Below are positions 1-8,175 of a stretch of 64,000 nt of DNA, piece after piece; positions within the stretch are counted from its first letter, which is position 1; each line of letters starts with the position of its first letter. Under the pieces are notes generated by a model, which worked only from the letters and a program-made list of their open reading frames with translations, made no database searches and was not told the DNA's origin. Source of the DNA: Corynebacterium simulans (GTDB taxonomy: Bacteria; Actinomycetota; Actinomycetes; Mycobacteriales; Mycobacteriaceae); NCBI RefSeq assembly GCF_001586215.1, contig NZ_CP014634.1:62001-126000 (forward strand), given 5' to 3'. Both the position numbers and the translations under genes were made by a program.

Positions 1-876
1 TCCGTCGGCGAAGCCCTCAATCGCCTTGGTGCGTGCACCCTGGCCCTTATCGCCGTGCAGTGGAAATGCATTGATGCCCACACGGCGCAGCTTCTTGGCT
101 TGGCGGTCGACGCCATGCTTGGTGCGCATGAACATGATCGTCTTGCCCTCACGTGCGGCGATTCGCACGACGACGTCGTTTCGCGCGTCGCGGTCGCCCA
201 CGAATACCAGGTGGTGTTCCATCGTGTCCACGGCAGCCTCAACAGGCGCAGTGGAGTGTGTTACTGGGGAGTGCATGAACTGGCGCACCAGCTTGTCCAC
301 GTCTCCGTCCAGCGTGGCAGAAAACAGCAAGCGCTGGCCGTCGGCAGGCGTGAGCTTTAAAAGCTTGCGCACCTGCGGCAGGAAGCCCATGTCCGCCATG
401 TGGTCAGCCTCATCGAGCGCTGTGATGGAGACGTCCTCCAAGGAGAGCTTGCCCTGGTTGATGAGGTCCTGTGCACGGCCCGGCGTGGCAACCAAAAGGT
501 CGACGGGACGTGCCAGAGAACGGATGTGATGATTGATGTTCACGCCGCCGACCACGGAAAGCACGCGCAGGCCCAAGGCATTAGCTGGGTCGTTGAGGCG
601 CTCGTGGATCTGGGTGGCAAGCTCGCGGGTGGGCGCGAGCACTAAGCCGCGTGGCCGGGCAGGCTTCGAGGCGCCGGATTGAGCCAGGCGCGCGAGCATC
701 GGCAGACCAAAGGTGAAGGTTTTGCCGGAGCCTGTCGGGCCGCGGCCAAGCACGTCCTTGCCAGCGAGCGCGTCAGGGATAGCCGCCTGCTGGATGGGAA
801 ATGGTTCGGTGATGCCCTGTTTGTTGAGGACACACACGATTTCTTGCGGTAAGCCGAGTTCGGCGAAAGTAGTCAT
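1..876 (-). CDS. DEAD-box ATP-dependent RNA helicase (partial)
   Basis: Reading on the minus strand from ATG at 876, 292 codons stay open to the window edge, so the C-terminal part lies outside. Helicase core motifs appear in order: a P-loop GPTGSGKT near residue 48, PTRELA (Ia), the Walker B box DEAD, and SAT (III). The conserved N-terminal segment ending in IQQAAIPDAL fits a Q motif. The family unwinds or remodels RNA duplexes with ATP in the cytoplasm; which RNA cannot be told from this part. A TANNNT -10 element (TAAGAT, 885-890) ends 8 nt before the ATG, suggesting a leaderless mRNA. Family assignment is firm; the subtype (RhlE-like or other) is open because the tail is missing. Confidence 0.9.
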   Translation of the reverse strand, partial: MTTFAELGLPQEIVCVLNKQGITEPFPIQQAAIPDALAGKDVLGRGPTGSGKTFTFGLPMLARLAQSGASKPARPRGLVLAPTRELATQIHERLNDPANALGLRVLSVVGGVNINHHIRSLARPVDLLVATPGRAQDLINQGKLSLEDVSITALDEADHMADMGFLPQVRKLLKLTPADGQRLLFSATLDGDVDKLVRQFMHSPVTHSTAPVEAAVDTMEHHLVFVGDRDARNDVVVRIAAREGKTIMFMRTKHGVDRQAKKLRRVGINAFPLHGDKGQGARTKAIEGFADG

Positions 877-930
877 TGCCTTAAATCTTAGTGGCCAACG
901 CTTCTTAGACCGCAATCCAGGCAAAGCAAA

Positions 931-970
931 AGCGCTAGGCATCCTCCGCTGAAGAAGAGAACCTAGCGCC
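931..970 (-). terminator. Terminator downstream of gnd
   Basis: Inverted repeat GCGCTAGG (932-939) / CCTAGCGC (962-969), followed on the minus strand by TTTTGCTTTG. It lies just after the gnd stop codon and before the DEAD-box helicase promoter. Confidence 0.7.
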
Positions 971-995
971 TTGAAAGAAGGCTGAAAAAGCCTTT

Positions 996-2441
996 TTACA
1001 TCTCAGTCAGGCTGCGGTCGCCGGACCACTCGATGTGGAAGGTGCCTTCCTTGTCCACGCGCTTGAAGGTGTGCGCACCGAAGAAGTCACGCTGACCCTG
1101 AATCAGCGCAGCCGGCAGACGCTCAGCGCGTAGGCTGTCGTAGTAGGACAGGGAAGAGGCGAATACCGGCACCGGCAGACCCATCTGGGTTGCGGCAACG
1201 ACAACGCGACGCCACGGAGCGATGAGTTCGGCGAGCTCGCCCTTGAAGTATGGGTCGAGGATGAGAGCAGGCAGCTGCGGGTTGGTGTCATAAGCCTCGC
1301 GGATGCGATCCAGGAACTTCGCGCGGATGATGCAGCCGCCGCGCCAGATGGTGGCAAGATCGCGTGGGTCAACGTCCCAACCGAACTGCTCGGAGCCAGC
1401 CTTGATCTCATCGAAGCCCTGCGAGTACGCGATGAGCTTGGAGGCGTAAAGGGCACGGCGTACGTCCTCGATGAACGCCTGCTTGTCGACATCCGAGGGG
1501 ATGAGGCCTGCTGGCAGCTCACCGTCTTGCGCAGCTGCGCGCTGAGTAGCAGAAGAAGACAGTGCGCGGGCGAAGACTGCCTCTGCGATGGCGGTGACTG
1601 GTACGCCGAGCTCTAGGCCGTTGATGGCGGTCCAGCGGCCAGTGCCCTTTTGGCCGGCGGCGTCCAGGATGACGTCGACAAGCGGCTTGCCCGTTTCTGG
1701 ATCGTTCTGTGCGAGTACCTCAGCGGTGATCTCAATCAGGTAGGAATCGAGGTCGCCGGAGTTCCATTCCTTGAATACCTCAGCGATTTCTGCCGGCTCC
1801 AAGCCCGCGCCGTAGCGCAGCAGCTGGTATGCCTCGCCGATGACTTGCATGTCGGCGTACTCGATGCCGTTGTGGACCATCTTGACGAAGTGGCCAGCAC
1901 CATCCGGGCCGATGTGGGTAACGCACGGGGTGCCGTCGACTTCAGCGGCGATGGACTCGAGAATTGGGCCCAGAGTCTCCCAAGATTCAGCCGGACCACC
2001 CGGCATAATGGAAGGACCGTTGAGAGCGCCCTCTTCGCCGCCGGAGATGCCCGCGCCGACGAAGTGCTTGCCCTTGGCAGCTACTTCCTTCTCACGGCGC
2101 ATTGTGTCCGTGTAGAGGGCGTTGCCGCCGTCAATGATGATGTCGCCTTCATCCATGGCTTCTGCCAGCTGGTCGATGACTGCATCGGTAGCCTTGCCCG
2201 CCTGAACCATGATGATGGCCTTGCGTGGGCGCTCGAGAGAAGCGACGAAGTCCTCGATGGTCTCGGAAGGGATAAAGTTGCCTTCAGAACCGTGCTCTTC
2301 GATGAGCTTGTGGGTCTTTTCCGGGCTGCGGTTGTAGACGGCTACGGTGTTGCCGTTGTGGGCAAAGTTGCGGGCCAAGTTGGAGCCCATAACAGCCAAG
2401 CCGACAACGCCGATGTGGGCGAGTTCAGTCTTTTCAGTCAT
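996..2441 (-). CDS. gnd: 6-phosphogluconate dehydrogenase, decarboxylating
   Basis: 481 aa, the usual family length. Gnd oxidises 6-phosphogluconate to ribulose 5-phosphate and CO2 with NAD(P)+ in the cytoplasm, the second oxidative step of the pentose phosphate pathway. The N-terminal Rossmann motif reads GVVGLAVMGSNLARN, and the catalytic segment HFVKMVHNGIEYADMQ carries the proton-transfer lysine. The all-helical C-terminal domain is complete. TAGGAT (2449-2454) ends exactly 7 nt before the ATG and there is no Shine-Dalgarno, so the transcript is probably leaderless. The divergent thioesterase starts only 43 bp away, so the two promoters overlap back to back. Confidence 0.97.
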   Translation of the reverse strand: MTEKTELAHIGVVGLAVMGSNLARNFAHNGNTVAVYNRSPEKTHKLIEEHGSEGNFIPSETIEDFVASLERPRKAIIMVQAGKATDAVIDQLAEAMDEGDIIIDGGNALYTDTMRREKEVAAKGKHFVGAGISGGEEGALNGPSIMPGGPAESWETLGPILESIAAEVDGTPCVTHIGPDGAGHFVKMVHNGIEYADMQVIGEAYQLLRYGAGLEPAEIAEVFKEWNSGDLDSYLIEITAEVLAQNDPETGKPLVDVILDAAGQKGTGRWTAINGLELGVPVTAIAEAVFARALSSSATQRAAAQDGELPAGLIPSDVDKQAFIEDVRRALYASKLIAYSQGFDEIKAGSEQFGWDVDPRDLATIWRGGCIIRAKFLDRIREAYDTNPQLPALILDPYFKGELAELIAPWRRVVVAATQMGLPVPVFASSLSYYDSLRAERLPAALIQGQRDFFGAHTFKRVDKEGTFHIEWSGDRSLTEM

Positions 2442-2484
2442 GGGCTCTATCCTACGTCAGAGTTTGCAGCTACTCTGTCATGGC

Positions 2485-2946
2485 ATGAGCCAAGAAAACC
2501 CAGACAAGTTTGAACTCATGGCGAAAATGGTCGCCACCGTCCAAGAACGCCCGCTTTCCGCCGAGGAACTCGCGATTTTCAACGCCCACAACCACGGCTT
2601 TGGCGAGCTGCTCGGCCTGGATTTTACTTTTGTCTCGAAGGACGAAGTACGTGCCCAGCTTGAGGTCAAGCCTGAGCACCACCAGCCGTGGGGCGTTGCC
2701 AACGGCGGCCTTTATTGCTCCATCGCGGAATCCGTGGGCTCCATTGCATCCTTCGTTGCAGCGGCTGCACCGGTCGTTGGAATCAACAACAATACTGACT
2801 TCATCCGCTCAGTGTCTGACGGAATTCTGGAAGCAGTGGCAACACCAGTACAGCTGGGTCGGCGCACTCACATCTGGTGCATTGAGATGCGCCAAGCCGG
2901 CAAACTCATTGCGCGCACGAACCTGCGCACGATGGTCAACCCATAG
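2485..2946 (+). CDS. Hotdog-fold thioesterase (PaaI family)
   Basis: 153 aa, cytoplasmic hotdog thioesterase expected to hydrolyse an acyl-CoA. The segment HHQPWGVANGGLYCSIAE matches the family signature (helix-start Asn-Gly-Gly and the catalytic Glu). The physiological thioester is unknown; related proteins act on aromatic or dihydroxynaphthoyl-CoA, but nothing nearby fixes this. I chose ATG 2485 rather than upstream in-frame codons because those lie inside divergent gnd, and because TACTCT (2471-2476) sits 8 nt before it. It is transcribed away from gnd and ends at a hairpin terminator. Confidence 0.85.
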   Translation: MSQENPDKFELMAKMVATVQERPLSAEELAIFNAHNHGFGELLGLDFTFVSKDEVRAQLEVKPEHHQPWGVANGGLYCSIAESVGSIASFVAAAAPVVGINNNTDFIRSVSDGILEAVATPVQLGRRTHIWCIEMRQAGKLIARTNLRTMVNP

Positions 2947-2955
2947 TGCTGCGGA

Positions 2956-2994
2956 CCCTAGGGAATGCTGTGTACTCCCTAGGGCGTTTGTTTC
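2956..2994 (+). terminator. Terminator between thioesterase and corA
   Basis: CCCTAGGGA (2956-2964) pairs with TCCCTAGGG (2976-2984), followed on the plus strand by CGTTTGTTTC. It separates the convergent thioesterase and corA genes; the T-rich side favours plus-strand termination. Confidence 0.65.
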
Positions 2995-2998
2995 AGCC

Positions 2999-4072
2999 CT
3001 AGAGCCAGTGGTTGCGTCGGAACCACCACCACATGACCGCGACCACGAGCACCATGACGCCTAGCGCCATGAAGTAGCCGCCGCCCCAGTGCAGTTCCGG
3101 CATGACATCGAAGTTCATGCCGTAGATGCCGGCGACCAGGGTAGGGGCAGCCCACATGCCGACCACCGCGGAGATGGTGCGCATGTCGCTGTTTTGCTGC
3201 ATGGTCACCTTGGCAACGGAGGCGTCGATAAGCGAGGTTAAGCGCTCGTCGAAGCCCGCAACCTGGTCCTTGACCACAAGCTCGTGGTCGTTGACGTCGC
3301 GCAGGTAGGAACGGATCTGCTTGGAGATGAGATCCTTGTGATCATTGGTCATGGCCTTTAGCGCTACCGAAAGCGGGTCAATGGCGTGCTTCATCTCCAA
3401 GATCTCACGCTTAAACATGTAGATCCTGTCGATGTTGAACTTGGTCTGTGGGGTAAAGACCTCTTCCTCGATCTCATCGATCTCTATTGCGATGAGGCGA
3501 ACGATCTCGGAGTAGCGGTCCACCAGCATATCCAGAATCTTCCAGGCCATGGCTACCGGGCCGAGCTCAACCAAGTCCTGCTCGTCCTGCACGGTGTAGG
3601 CGAGATTGGGCAGCTTAGCCGAGTGGCGCACCGTAATGATGAAGTTGTTGCCCAAAATCATCTGGACCTCACCAGTGGAGATGATCTGGCGCTTATCGGC
3701 AACCTCATCATGGTCGCGGTAGTTAACCGAGCGTGCGACGACGAAGAGCTGGTCATCATAGCGCTCCAGCTTGGGACGCTGGTGCGCCTGAACGGCGTCT
3801 TCCACAATCAGCTCGTGAATACCGAACTCGGAAGCGACCTTCGTCATCTGGGATTCATAAGGCTCATGCAGACCCACCCAAACGAATCCGCGGCCATATT
3901 CCTCGACGGTCCGGAGTGCGGAGTGAGGGGTGAACTCGCCCGGTAGTGCCTCGCCGTCGACGAAGACACGGCAGTGTTCTATCGCGCGCTCAGCTGGAAC
4001 GGAGAAGGTGCGGGAGGAACTAGGAGGATCGTTTCTCTTGCGTGGCCTAAAGGGCGACGGGACAGACGGCAT
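2999..4072 (-). CDS. corA: CorA-type magnesium/cobalt transporter
   Basis: 357 aa. CorA is a pentameric inner-membrane channel for Mg2+ (and Co2+/Ni2+). The large N-terminal cytoplasmic domain is followed by the signature YGMN at the end of TM1 and a second C-terminal helix (GYFMALGVMVLVVAVMWWWF) ending in the positively charged RRNHWL. An in-frame GTG at 4090 exists, but the sequence AAGGAGG (4081-4087) sits 8 nt before the ATG at 4072, so I take 4072 as the start. It ends convergently with the thioesterase gene. No metal-responsive leader is evident in the 108 bp before the divergent methyltransferase. Confidence 0.95.
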   Translation of the reverse strand: MPSVPSPFRPRKRNDPPSSSRTFSVPAERAIEHCRVFVDGEALPGEFTPHSALRTVEEYGRGFVWVGLHEPYESQMTKVASEFGIHELIVEDAVQAHQRPKLERYDDQLFVVARSVNYRDHDEVADKRQIISTGEVQMILGNNFIITVRHSAKLPNLAYTVQDEQDLVELGPVAMAWKILDMLVDRYSEIVRLIAIEIDEIEEEVFTPQTKFNIDRIYMFKREILEMKHAIDPLSVALKAMTNDHKDLISKQIRSYLRDVNDHELVVKDQVAGFDERLTSLIDASVAKVTMQQNSDMRTISAVVGMWAAPTLVAGIYGMNFDVMPELHWGGGYFMALGVMVLVVAVMWWWFRRNHWL

Positions 4073-4180
4073 CGTTTCAGCCTCCTTCACTTCTATAACG
4101 TTTGCGCGCCAAAACAGGTTCGGCAGGCAGTTTTACTTAGCGGCTAAATCCTACACTGCTTAGGGCATATACTAGTTTTC

Positions 4181-4780
4181 ATGCCTACCTGGAAAGAAGT
4201 AACCGCAGCTAACCCCGCGCACTCGGAGAATTTCGCACGCAAATGGAAGATGCTTGCTGCGCAGGGCAAAGACATCCACGGTGAAGCACGGCTTGCCGAC
4301 GCCATGGTGGAACGCGGCTCTCGCATCCTCGACGCCGGCTGTGGCACGGGCCGCCTAGGCGGCGAGTTGGTGAGCCGCGGCCACACGGTGGTGGGCGTCG
4401 ACGTGGACCCGATCCTGATTTCGCATGCCGAGCATGACTTTCCGGATGGCCAGTGGGTAGTCGGCGACTTGTCTGAAGACGAGATTCCCGAAGGCGACTT
4501 CGACCTAGCGGTATCTGCAGGTAACGTCATGACCTTCCTGGCAGTAGATGGCCGTGAGGCAGCCCTGCGCAATATCTACAACTCGCTGCATTCCGACGGC
4601 CGTTTTGTCGTCGGTTTTGGTGAGGGCCGCGGCTGGGCATTCGATGACTTCCTGACCTTAGCTAAGGAGGTGGGCTTCCGCGTTGATTTCCTTTTCTCCT
4701 CGTGGGATATGAAGGTCTTCAAGGAAAGCTCCACCTTCCTGGTGGCGGTTCTCACGCGCCCGGGCGCTGACCTTCTCTAA
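4181..4780 (+). CDS. Class I SAM-dependent methyltransferase
   Basis: 199 aa. Motif I DAGCGTGRLGGEL (about residues 52-64), an acidic motif II (VGVDVDPILI) and the segment GDFDLAVSAGN define a Rossmann-type SAM methyltransferase. The substrate is not recognisable; small single-domain members often methylate small molecules. TATACT (4168-4173) is followed by exactly 7 nt and then the ATG, an almost ideal -10 for a leaderless mRNA. It converges on thiD with 27 bp between the stop codons. Confidence 0.88.
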   Translation: MPTWKEVTAANPAHSENFARKWKMLAAQGKDIHGEARLADAMVERGSRILDAGCGTGRLGGELVSRGHTVVGVDVDPILISHAEHDFPDGQWVVGDLSEDEIPEGDFDLAVSAGNVMTFLAVDGREAALRNIYNSLHSDGRFVVGFGEGRGWAFDDFLTLAKEVGFRVDFLFSSWDMKVFKESSTFLVAVLTRPGADLL

Positions 4781-4807
4781 ACGCGCTTGAGTAGCTGATA
4801 CGAGCTG

Positions 4808-5650
4808 CTATGAAAGCCCTGCGAGGCGTCGCAGCATATGGCCATGGTCCACCGGGCCGTGGCCTTTTCCTACGTTTAGGGCATCCGCATTGGCAATCGC
4901 CTCGTGCAGCCAGGTGGTGGACCATTCCAGAGCCTCTGCTAGATCTTCGCCGGCGCCCAATCGTGCTGCCAGTGCCGAAGACAGTGAGCAGCCGGTGCCG
5001 TGGGTGTTCTTGGTCTCTACGCGCGGGCTCGATACCTGCACTAAGACGCCGTCCGCGCTTACAGCAGCGTTTCCTGCATCGCCGGATGGCAGGTGGCCGC
5101 CTTTGACGATGACGGCAGTGCCGGTATCAGCAGCCCAGCGCTGGGCGATGACCGTAGCCTCCTCGAAGGTCTGGGCCTGCGGAGTATCTGTGAGCACCGC
5201 GAGCTCCTTCAAGTTCGGCGTAATCACGGTGGCCTTGCTGCACAGCTGCCGCACTGCGGCCTCAGCTTGCTCGTCCAAGAGGCGATCGCCACTCGTTGCG
5301 ACCATGACTGGGTCGAGAACAACCGGCGTGGAAGGTGCTAGCTGGTCTAGAAACTTTTCCACGGAGGCGGTGATATCTGCATTGCCGAGCATGCCGATCT
5401 TGACGGCGTCAACCGTGACGTCGTCAAGCACTGCGTCCAACTGGGCCTGTAGGAACTCCAGCGGCGGCGTGTGCACCGAGCGCACGCCCTGCGTATTTTG
5501 CGCCACCAGCGCCGTTACCACGGACATGCCATAAGCACCCGCAGCCATAAACGCCTTCAAGTCCGCTTGGACGCCGGCGCCGCCTGTCGGATCGGTGCCC
5601 GCAATGGTCAATACGCGCGGCAAACTACCCCGTGGATGAGAATTCTCCAC
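4808..5650 (-). CDS. thiD: Hydroxymethylpyrimidine/phosphomethylpyrimidine kinase
   Basis: 280 aa ribokinase-fold enzyme that phosphorylates HMP to HMP-P and then HMP-PP for thiamine synthesis. The N-terminal motif TIAGTDPTGGAGVQADLK and the C-terminal anion hole HGTGCSLSSA identify ThiD. The start is a GTG at 5650, lying at the 3' edge of a TPP riboswitch; GAAGGGA (5656-5662), part of the conserved aptamer 3' segment, is the only Shine-Dalgarno in range. Binding of TPP should therefore hide the ribosome site. There are no other thi genes next to it, so this is a stand-alone, vitamin-repressed gene. Confidence 0.95.
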   Translation of the reverse strand: MENSHPRGSLPRVLTIAGTDPTGGAGVQADLKAFMAAGAYGMSVVTALVAQNTQGVRSVHTPPLEFLQAQLDAVLDDVTVDAVKIGMLGNADITASVEKFLDQLAPSTPVVLDPVMVATSGDRLLDEQAEAAVRQLCSKATVITPNLKELAVLTDTPQAQTFEEATVIAQRWAADTGTAVIVKGGHLPSGDAGNAAVSADGVLVQVSSPRVETKNTHGTGCSLSSALAARLGAGEDLAEALEWSTTWLHEAIANADALNVGKGHGPVDHGHMLRRLAGLS

Positions 5651-5730
5651 AACTATCCCTTCGCTAGTGCTAACTAAGTGCAGGTTCTAAGGGTCTAATC
5701 TCAGCCGCAGGCCTGCGGCACCCCTTGTTG
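5650..5730 (-). promoter_or_regulatory. TPP (THI-box) riboswitch upstream of thiD
   Basis: On the minus strand the leader shows the TPP aptamer blocks in order: AAGGGGTGCC, a short GC hairpin arm (CGCAGGCCTGCG), GGCTGAGATTAGACCC, TTAGAACCTG, and the closing TTAGTTAGCACTAGCGAAGG. A CAAC/GTTG P1 closure (5727-5730 with 5650-5653) is possible. The aptamer's last conserved block doubles as the thiD Shine-Dalgarno and the GTG start overlaps the P1 strand, so control is most likely at translation initiation. Confidence 0.93.
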
Positions 5731-5860
5731 TAGAAGTGAGATTAACAAAGACTGGGAGTGCACGAAGGCGGTTTGCCTAGCTTATCGGCAGGTAGTGCGT
5801 TGGAGGCCCCGTCTATTATCACGCAATGTTGCGGAGTTCAGATGCATCGACAAAAGAAGA

Positions 5861-5892
5861 GTCCAGCTCCCACGGCGTTGTGGGAGCTGGAC
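5861..5892 (-). terminator. Terminator of the CAP-domain gene
   Basis: Perfect 13-bp stem GTCCAGCTCCCAC / GTGGGAGCTGGAC with a 6-nt loop. On the minus strand it is followed by TCTTCTTTTG. It lies 21 bp beyond the CAP-domain gene and insulates thiD. Confidence 0.85.
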
Positions 5893-5913
5893 AATGCATC
5901 AACCTAATGCGGA

Positions 5914-6456
5914 CTATGCCCTAGTATTCGGTACTGCAACGTCAGAGATTTTTTGAACAATGACTTTCTGGCCCTTGAATTTGCCGCTCTTCATGATAGC
6001 TACGCCATGGCCTGCGTGCTTGGCATCGTCAGCGCGCATGTTGGCGCGGTGGCCGCTGGAATTGTGCCAGCTGTTCCAGACGGCTTCGGACACATCATTG
6101 GTCATGATGATCGCAATGTTTTCGCGTTCATTGAACTTAGGGTCGTGGTAGAACTGGCCGGTCTCAGCAAGATAGTTTGCCCACTCCTGAGCGCGCTGAT
6201 CCATCGTGCTGGAGCGCTGTACCGCCTCCAAACCATACTTTGCGCGGTACTTGTTGAGCTCGTTGAAGACGCGGGTTTGATCTGCAGCCACGTTGAAGTT
6301 TCCGTTGCTAGGGCTCGTAACCGAGGGATTGCCCGGCTGCGGTGCATTGGAGCTAGAGCCCACTGAACCGCCGGTGAAAATACCGACGAGAGTCAGGATG
6401 AGAGTGAGAAGGCCGGCCAGAATCTGCGGGACCATGTTGAGCAAGGAAGTAGGCAT
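5914..6456 (-). CDS. Secreted CAP (SCP/PR-1)-domain protein
   Basis: 180 aa. An N-terminal hydrophobic segment (ILAGLLTLILTLVGIFTGG) acts as signal peptide or membrane anchor. A short Ser/Asn/Pro-rich linker follows, then a CAP domain with FNELNKYRAKYGL, QRAQEWANYLAETG, the histidine of FYHDPKF, ENIA and the VWNSWHNSSGHRANM block. Bacterial CAP proteins are exported; their biochemical role is mostly unknown. I prefer ATG 6456 (AAGGAC about 10 nt upstream) over ATG 6495, which would add a 13-residue extension before the signal segment. Strong terminator downstream; monocistronic. Confidence 0.88.
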   Translation of the reverse strand: MPTSLLNMVPQILAGLLTLILTLVGIFTGGSVGSSSNAPQPGNPSVTSPSNGNFNVAADQTRVFNELNKYRAKYGLEAVQRSSTMDQRAQEWANYLAETGQFYHDPKFNERENIAIIMTNDVSEAVWNSWHNSSGHRANMRADDAKHAGHGVAIMKSGKFKGQKVIVQKISDVAVPNTRA

Positions 6457-6562
6457 AGAGAACCGTCCTTGTAAGGAGAGAAGGGGTAGATACATTTCTC
6501 ATATAACCACCCGTCACGCGTCTTCGGACGTGGTTCCGCAGAAACGAGATCAAGGACACAAA

Positions 6563-6603
6563 ATCCCCCGCACACCAGGTGGTTTGGTGGTTGTGCGGGG
6601 GAT
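6563..6603 (-). terminator. Terminator of ndh
   Basis: Stem ATCCCCCGCACA / TGTGCGGGGGAT (6592-6603 with 6563-6574), followed on the minus strand by TTTTGTG. Located 33 bp after the ndh stop. Confidence 0.85.
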
Positions 6604-6636
6604 AGCTGCAACAGTTAGAACAGCGACTATTTGGGC

Positions 6637-7977
6637 CTACTTGTTCTTGTTGATGAAGTTGCGAGCGATGCGCTGCTGCTCGGTGATTTCGAGGTTGCCG
6701 CGGTCGCGGGAGATCATGTTCTGGATCCAGTTCACCGCGACGGTGGTGCGGTTGCGGAAGCCAAGGACGTACATGATGTGCAGTCCCATCCAGGAAACCC
6801 AAGCCGGGAAGCCATCGAACTCGGTCTTGCCCATCTTCACAACCGCGTTGAAGCGGGAGATGACGGCCATGGAGCCCTTGTCGAAGTACTCGAATGCCTC
6901 GCGCTCGTTGGCGGTGGACTCCTCGTCGACCTTTGCCTTGATGAGCTTGGCCACGTGTGCGCCACCCTGGATCGCAACCTGTGCCACGCCAGGCAGGCGG
7001 TTCAGGGAGATCATGTCGCCGACCATGTAGACGTTGGAGTGCTGGCCCACGGTCAGATCATCATTAACGGAGACACGGCCAGCGCGGTCTGCTTCGACGC
7101 CTGCCTGGTCAGCAACCATCTTGCCCAGTGGGGAAGCGGCCACACCGGCGGACCAAATCTTGGTTGCGCCCTCAATGGTGACGACTTCGTCGTTCTTCAT
7201 GTTCTTGTAAGTGACGGCGTCCTCGGTGACGTCAGTGACCATGGCATTCAGACGCACATCGACGCCAAGACGCTCCAGGGTGCGCTGCGCCTTGCGGCCC
7301 AGGCGCTTGCCGAATGGCGGAAGAACCTGCGGTGCGCCATCAAGCAGGTAGATCTTGGCGCTGGTGGTGCCGTAGTTGGAGTACTGGTCACGCAGAGTGC
7401 GGTTAGCCAGCTCGGCGATCTGGCCGGTCAACTCAACACCAGTTGGGCCGGCGCCGACGATGACGAAGGTCAGGAGACGCTCGCGCTCAGCTGGGTCGTC
7501 AACGAACTCGGCCTTTTCGAAGGCGGAGACGATTCGGGAACGCAGCTCCAGTGCGTCATCCAGGGTCTTCATACCCGGAGCGAACTCAGCGAAGTGATCG
7601 TTGCCGAAGTAGGACTGTCCAGCGCCAGCGGCGACGACGAGGGAATCGTAGGCGAAGGTACGCTGGAAGCCCTCCAGCTCAGCGGTAACGGTCTGGCCTT
7701 CCAGGTTGATGTCGGTGACTTCGCCGTTGACGAAGTGAGCGTTGGCCTGGTTGCGCAGTAGCTGACGGGTGGAAGGAGCAATCTCGCCGGCGGAAATCAT
7801 GCCGGTGGCTACCTGGTACAGCATCGGCTGGAAAAGGTGATGGTTCTTCTTATCAATCAGGGTGATCTCAACGTCAGCGTACTTCAGCTGCTGAACTGCA
7901 TTGAGGCCGCCGAAGCCGGCGCCGATGACGACTACATGGTGGCGTCCGCCTGCAGGGCGGTAAGGGGTTTCAGCCAT
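6637..7977 (-). CDS. ndh: Type II NADH:quinone oxidoreductase
   Basis: 446 aa monotopic flavoprotein that passes electrons from NADH to menaquinone without proton pumping. Two dinucleotide motifs are visible: FAD site VVVIGAGFGGLNAVQQL near the N-terminus and NADH site FVIVGAGPTGVELTGQIAEL around residue 165. VYMVGDMISL is the second FAD contact. The C-terminal amphipathic region is consistent with membrane attachment. Start at ATG 7977 with AGGAAGG about 12 nt upstream. Corynebacteria lack complex I, so Ndh is the main NADH dehydrogenase. It is divergent from the cyclopropane-synthase-like gene. Confidence 0.96.
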   Translation of the reverse strand: MAETPYRPAGGRHHVVVIGAGFGGLNAVQQLKYADVEITLIDKKNHHLFQPMLYQVATGMISAGEIAPSTRQLLRNQANAHFVNGEVTDINLEGQTVTAELEGFQRTFAYDSLVVAAGAGQSYFGNDHFAEFAPGMKTLDDALELRSRIVSAFEKAEFVDDPAERERLLTFVIVGAGPTGVELTGQIAELANRTLRDQYSNYGTTSAKIYLLDGAPQVLPPFGKRLGRKAQRTLERLGVDVRLNAMVTDVTEDAVTYKNMKNDEVVTIEGATKIWSAGVAASPLGKMVADQAGVEADRAGRVSVNDDLTVGQHSNVYMVGDMISLNRLPGVAQVAIQGGAHVAKLIKAKVDEESTANEREAFEYFDKGSMAVISRFNAVVKMGKTEFDGFPAWVSWMGLHIMYVLGFRNRTTVAVNWIQNMISRDRGNLEITEQQRIARNFINKNK

Positions 7978-8175
7978 AGTGGGGAGATACCTTCCTAAGA
8001 AAGCGAAAAGTTTTGTACCGAATCAGTCTAAACCCTAGTCACCGTACATGCATACTTTATGTAGGCTAAACAGCTCCTTCTTCGGCATGGCGGCGCATCT
8101 AGGTGGGCTTTTCACACTAGGGTTAATTGGAAGCCTTCGTGCACGTAGACGTTTGCCAAGGAGAAAACCGGACCA

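Noticed and set aside
6631..7761. 376-codon plus-strand frame opposite ndh
   Set aside because: Shadow of ndh; no conserved domain, no ribosome site.
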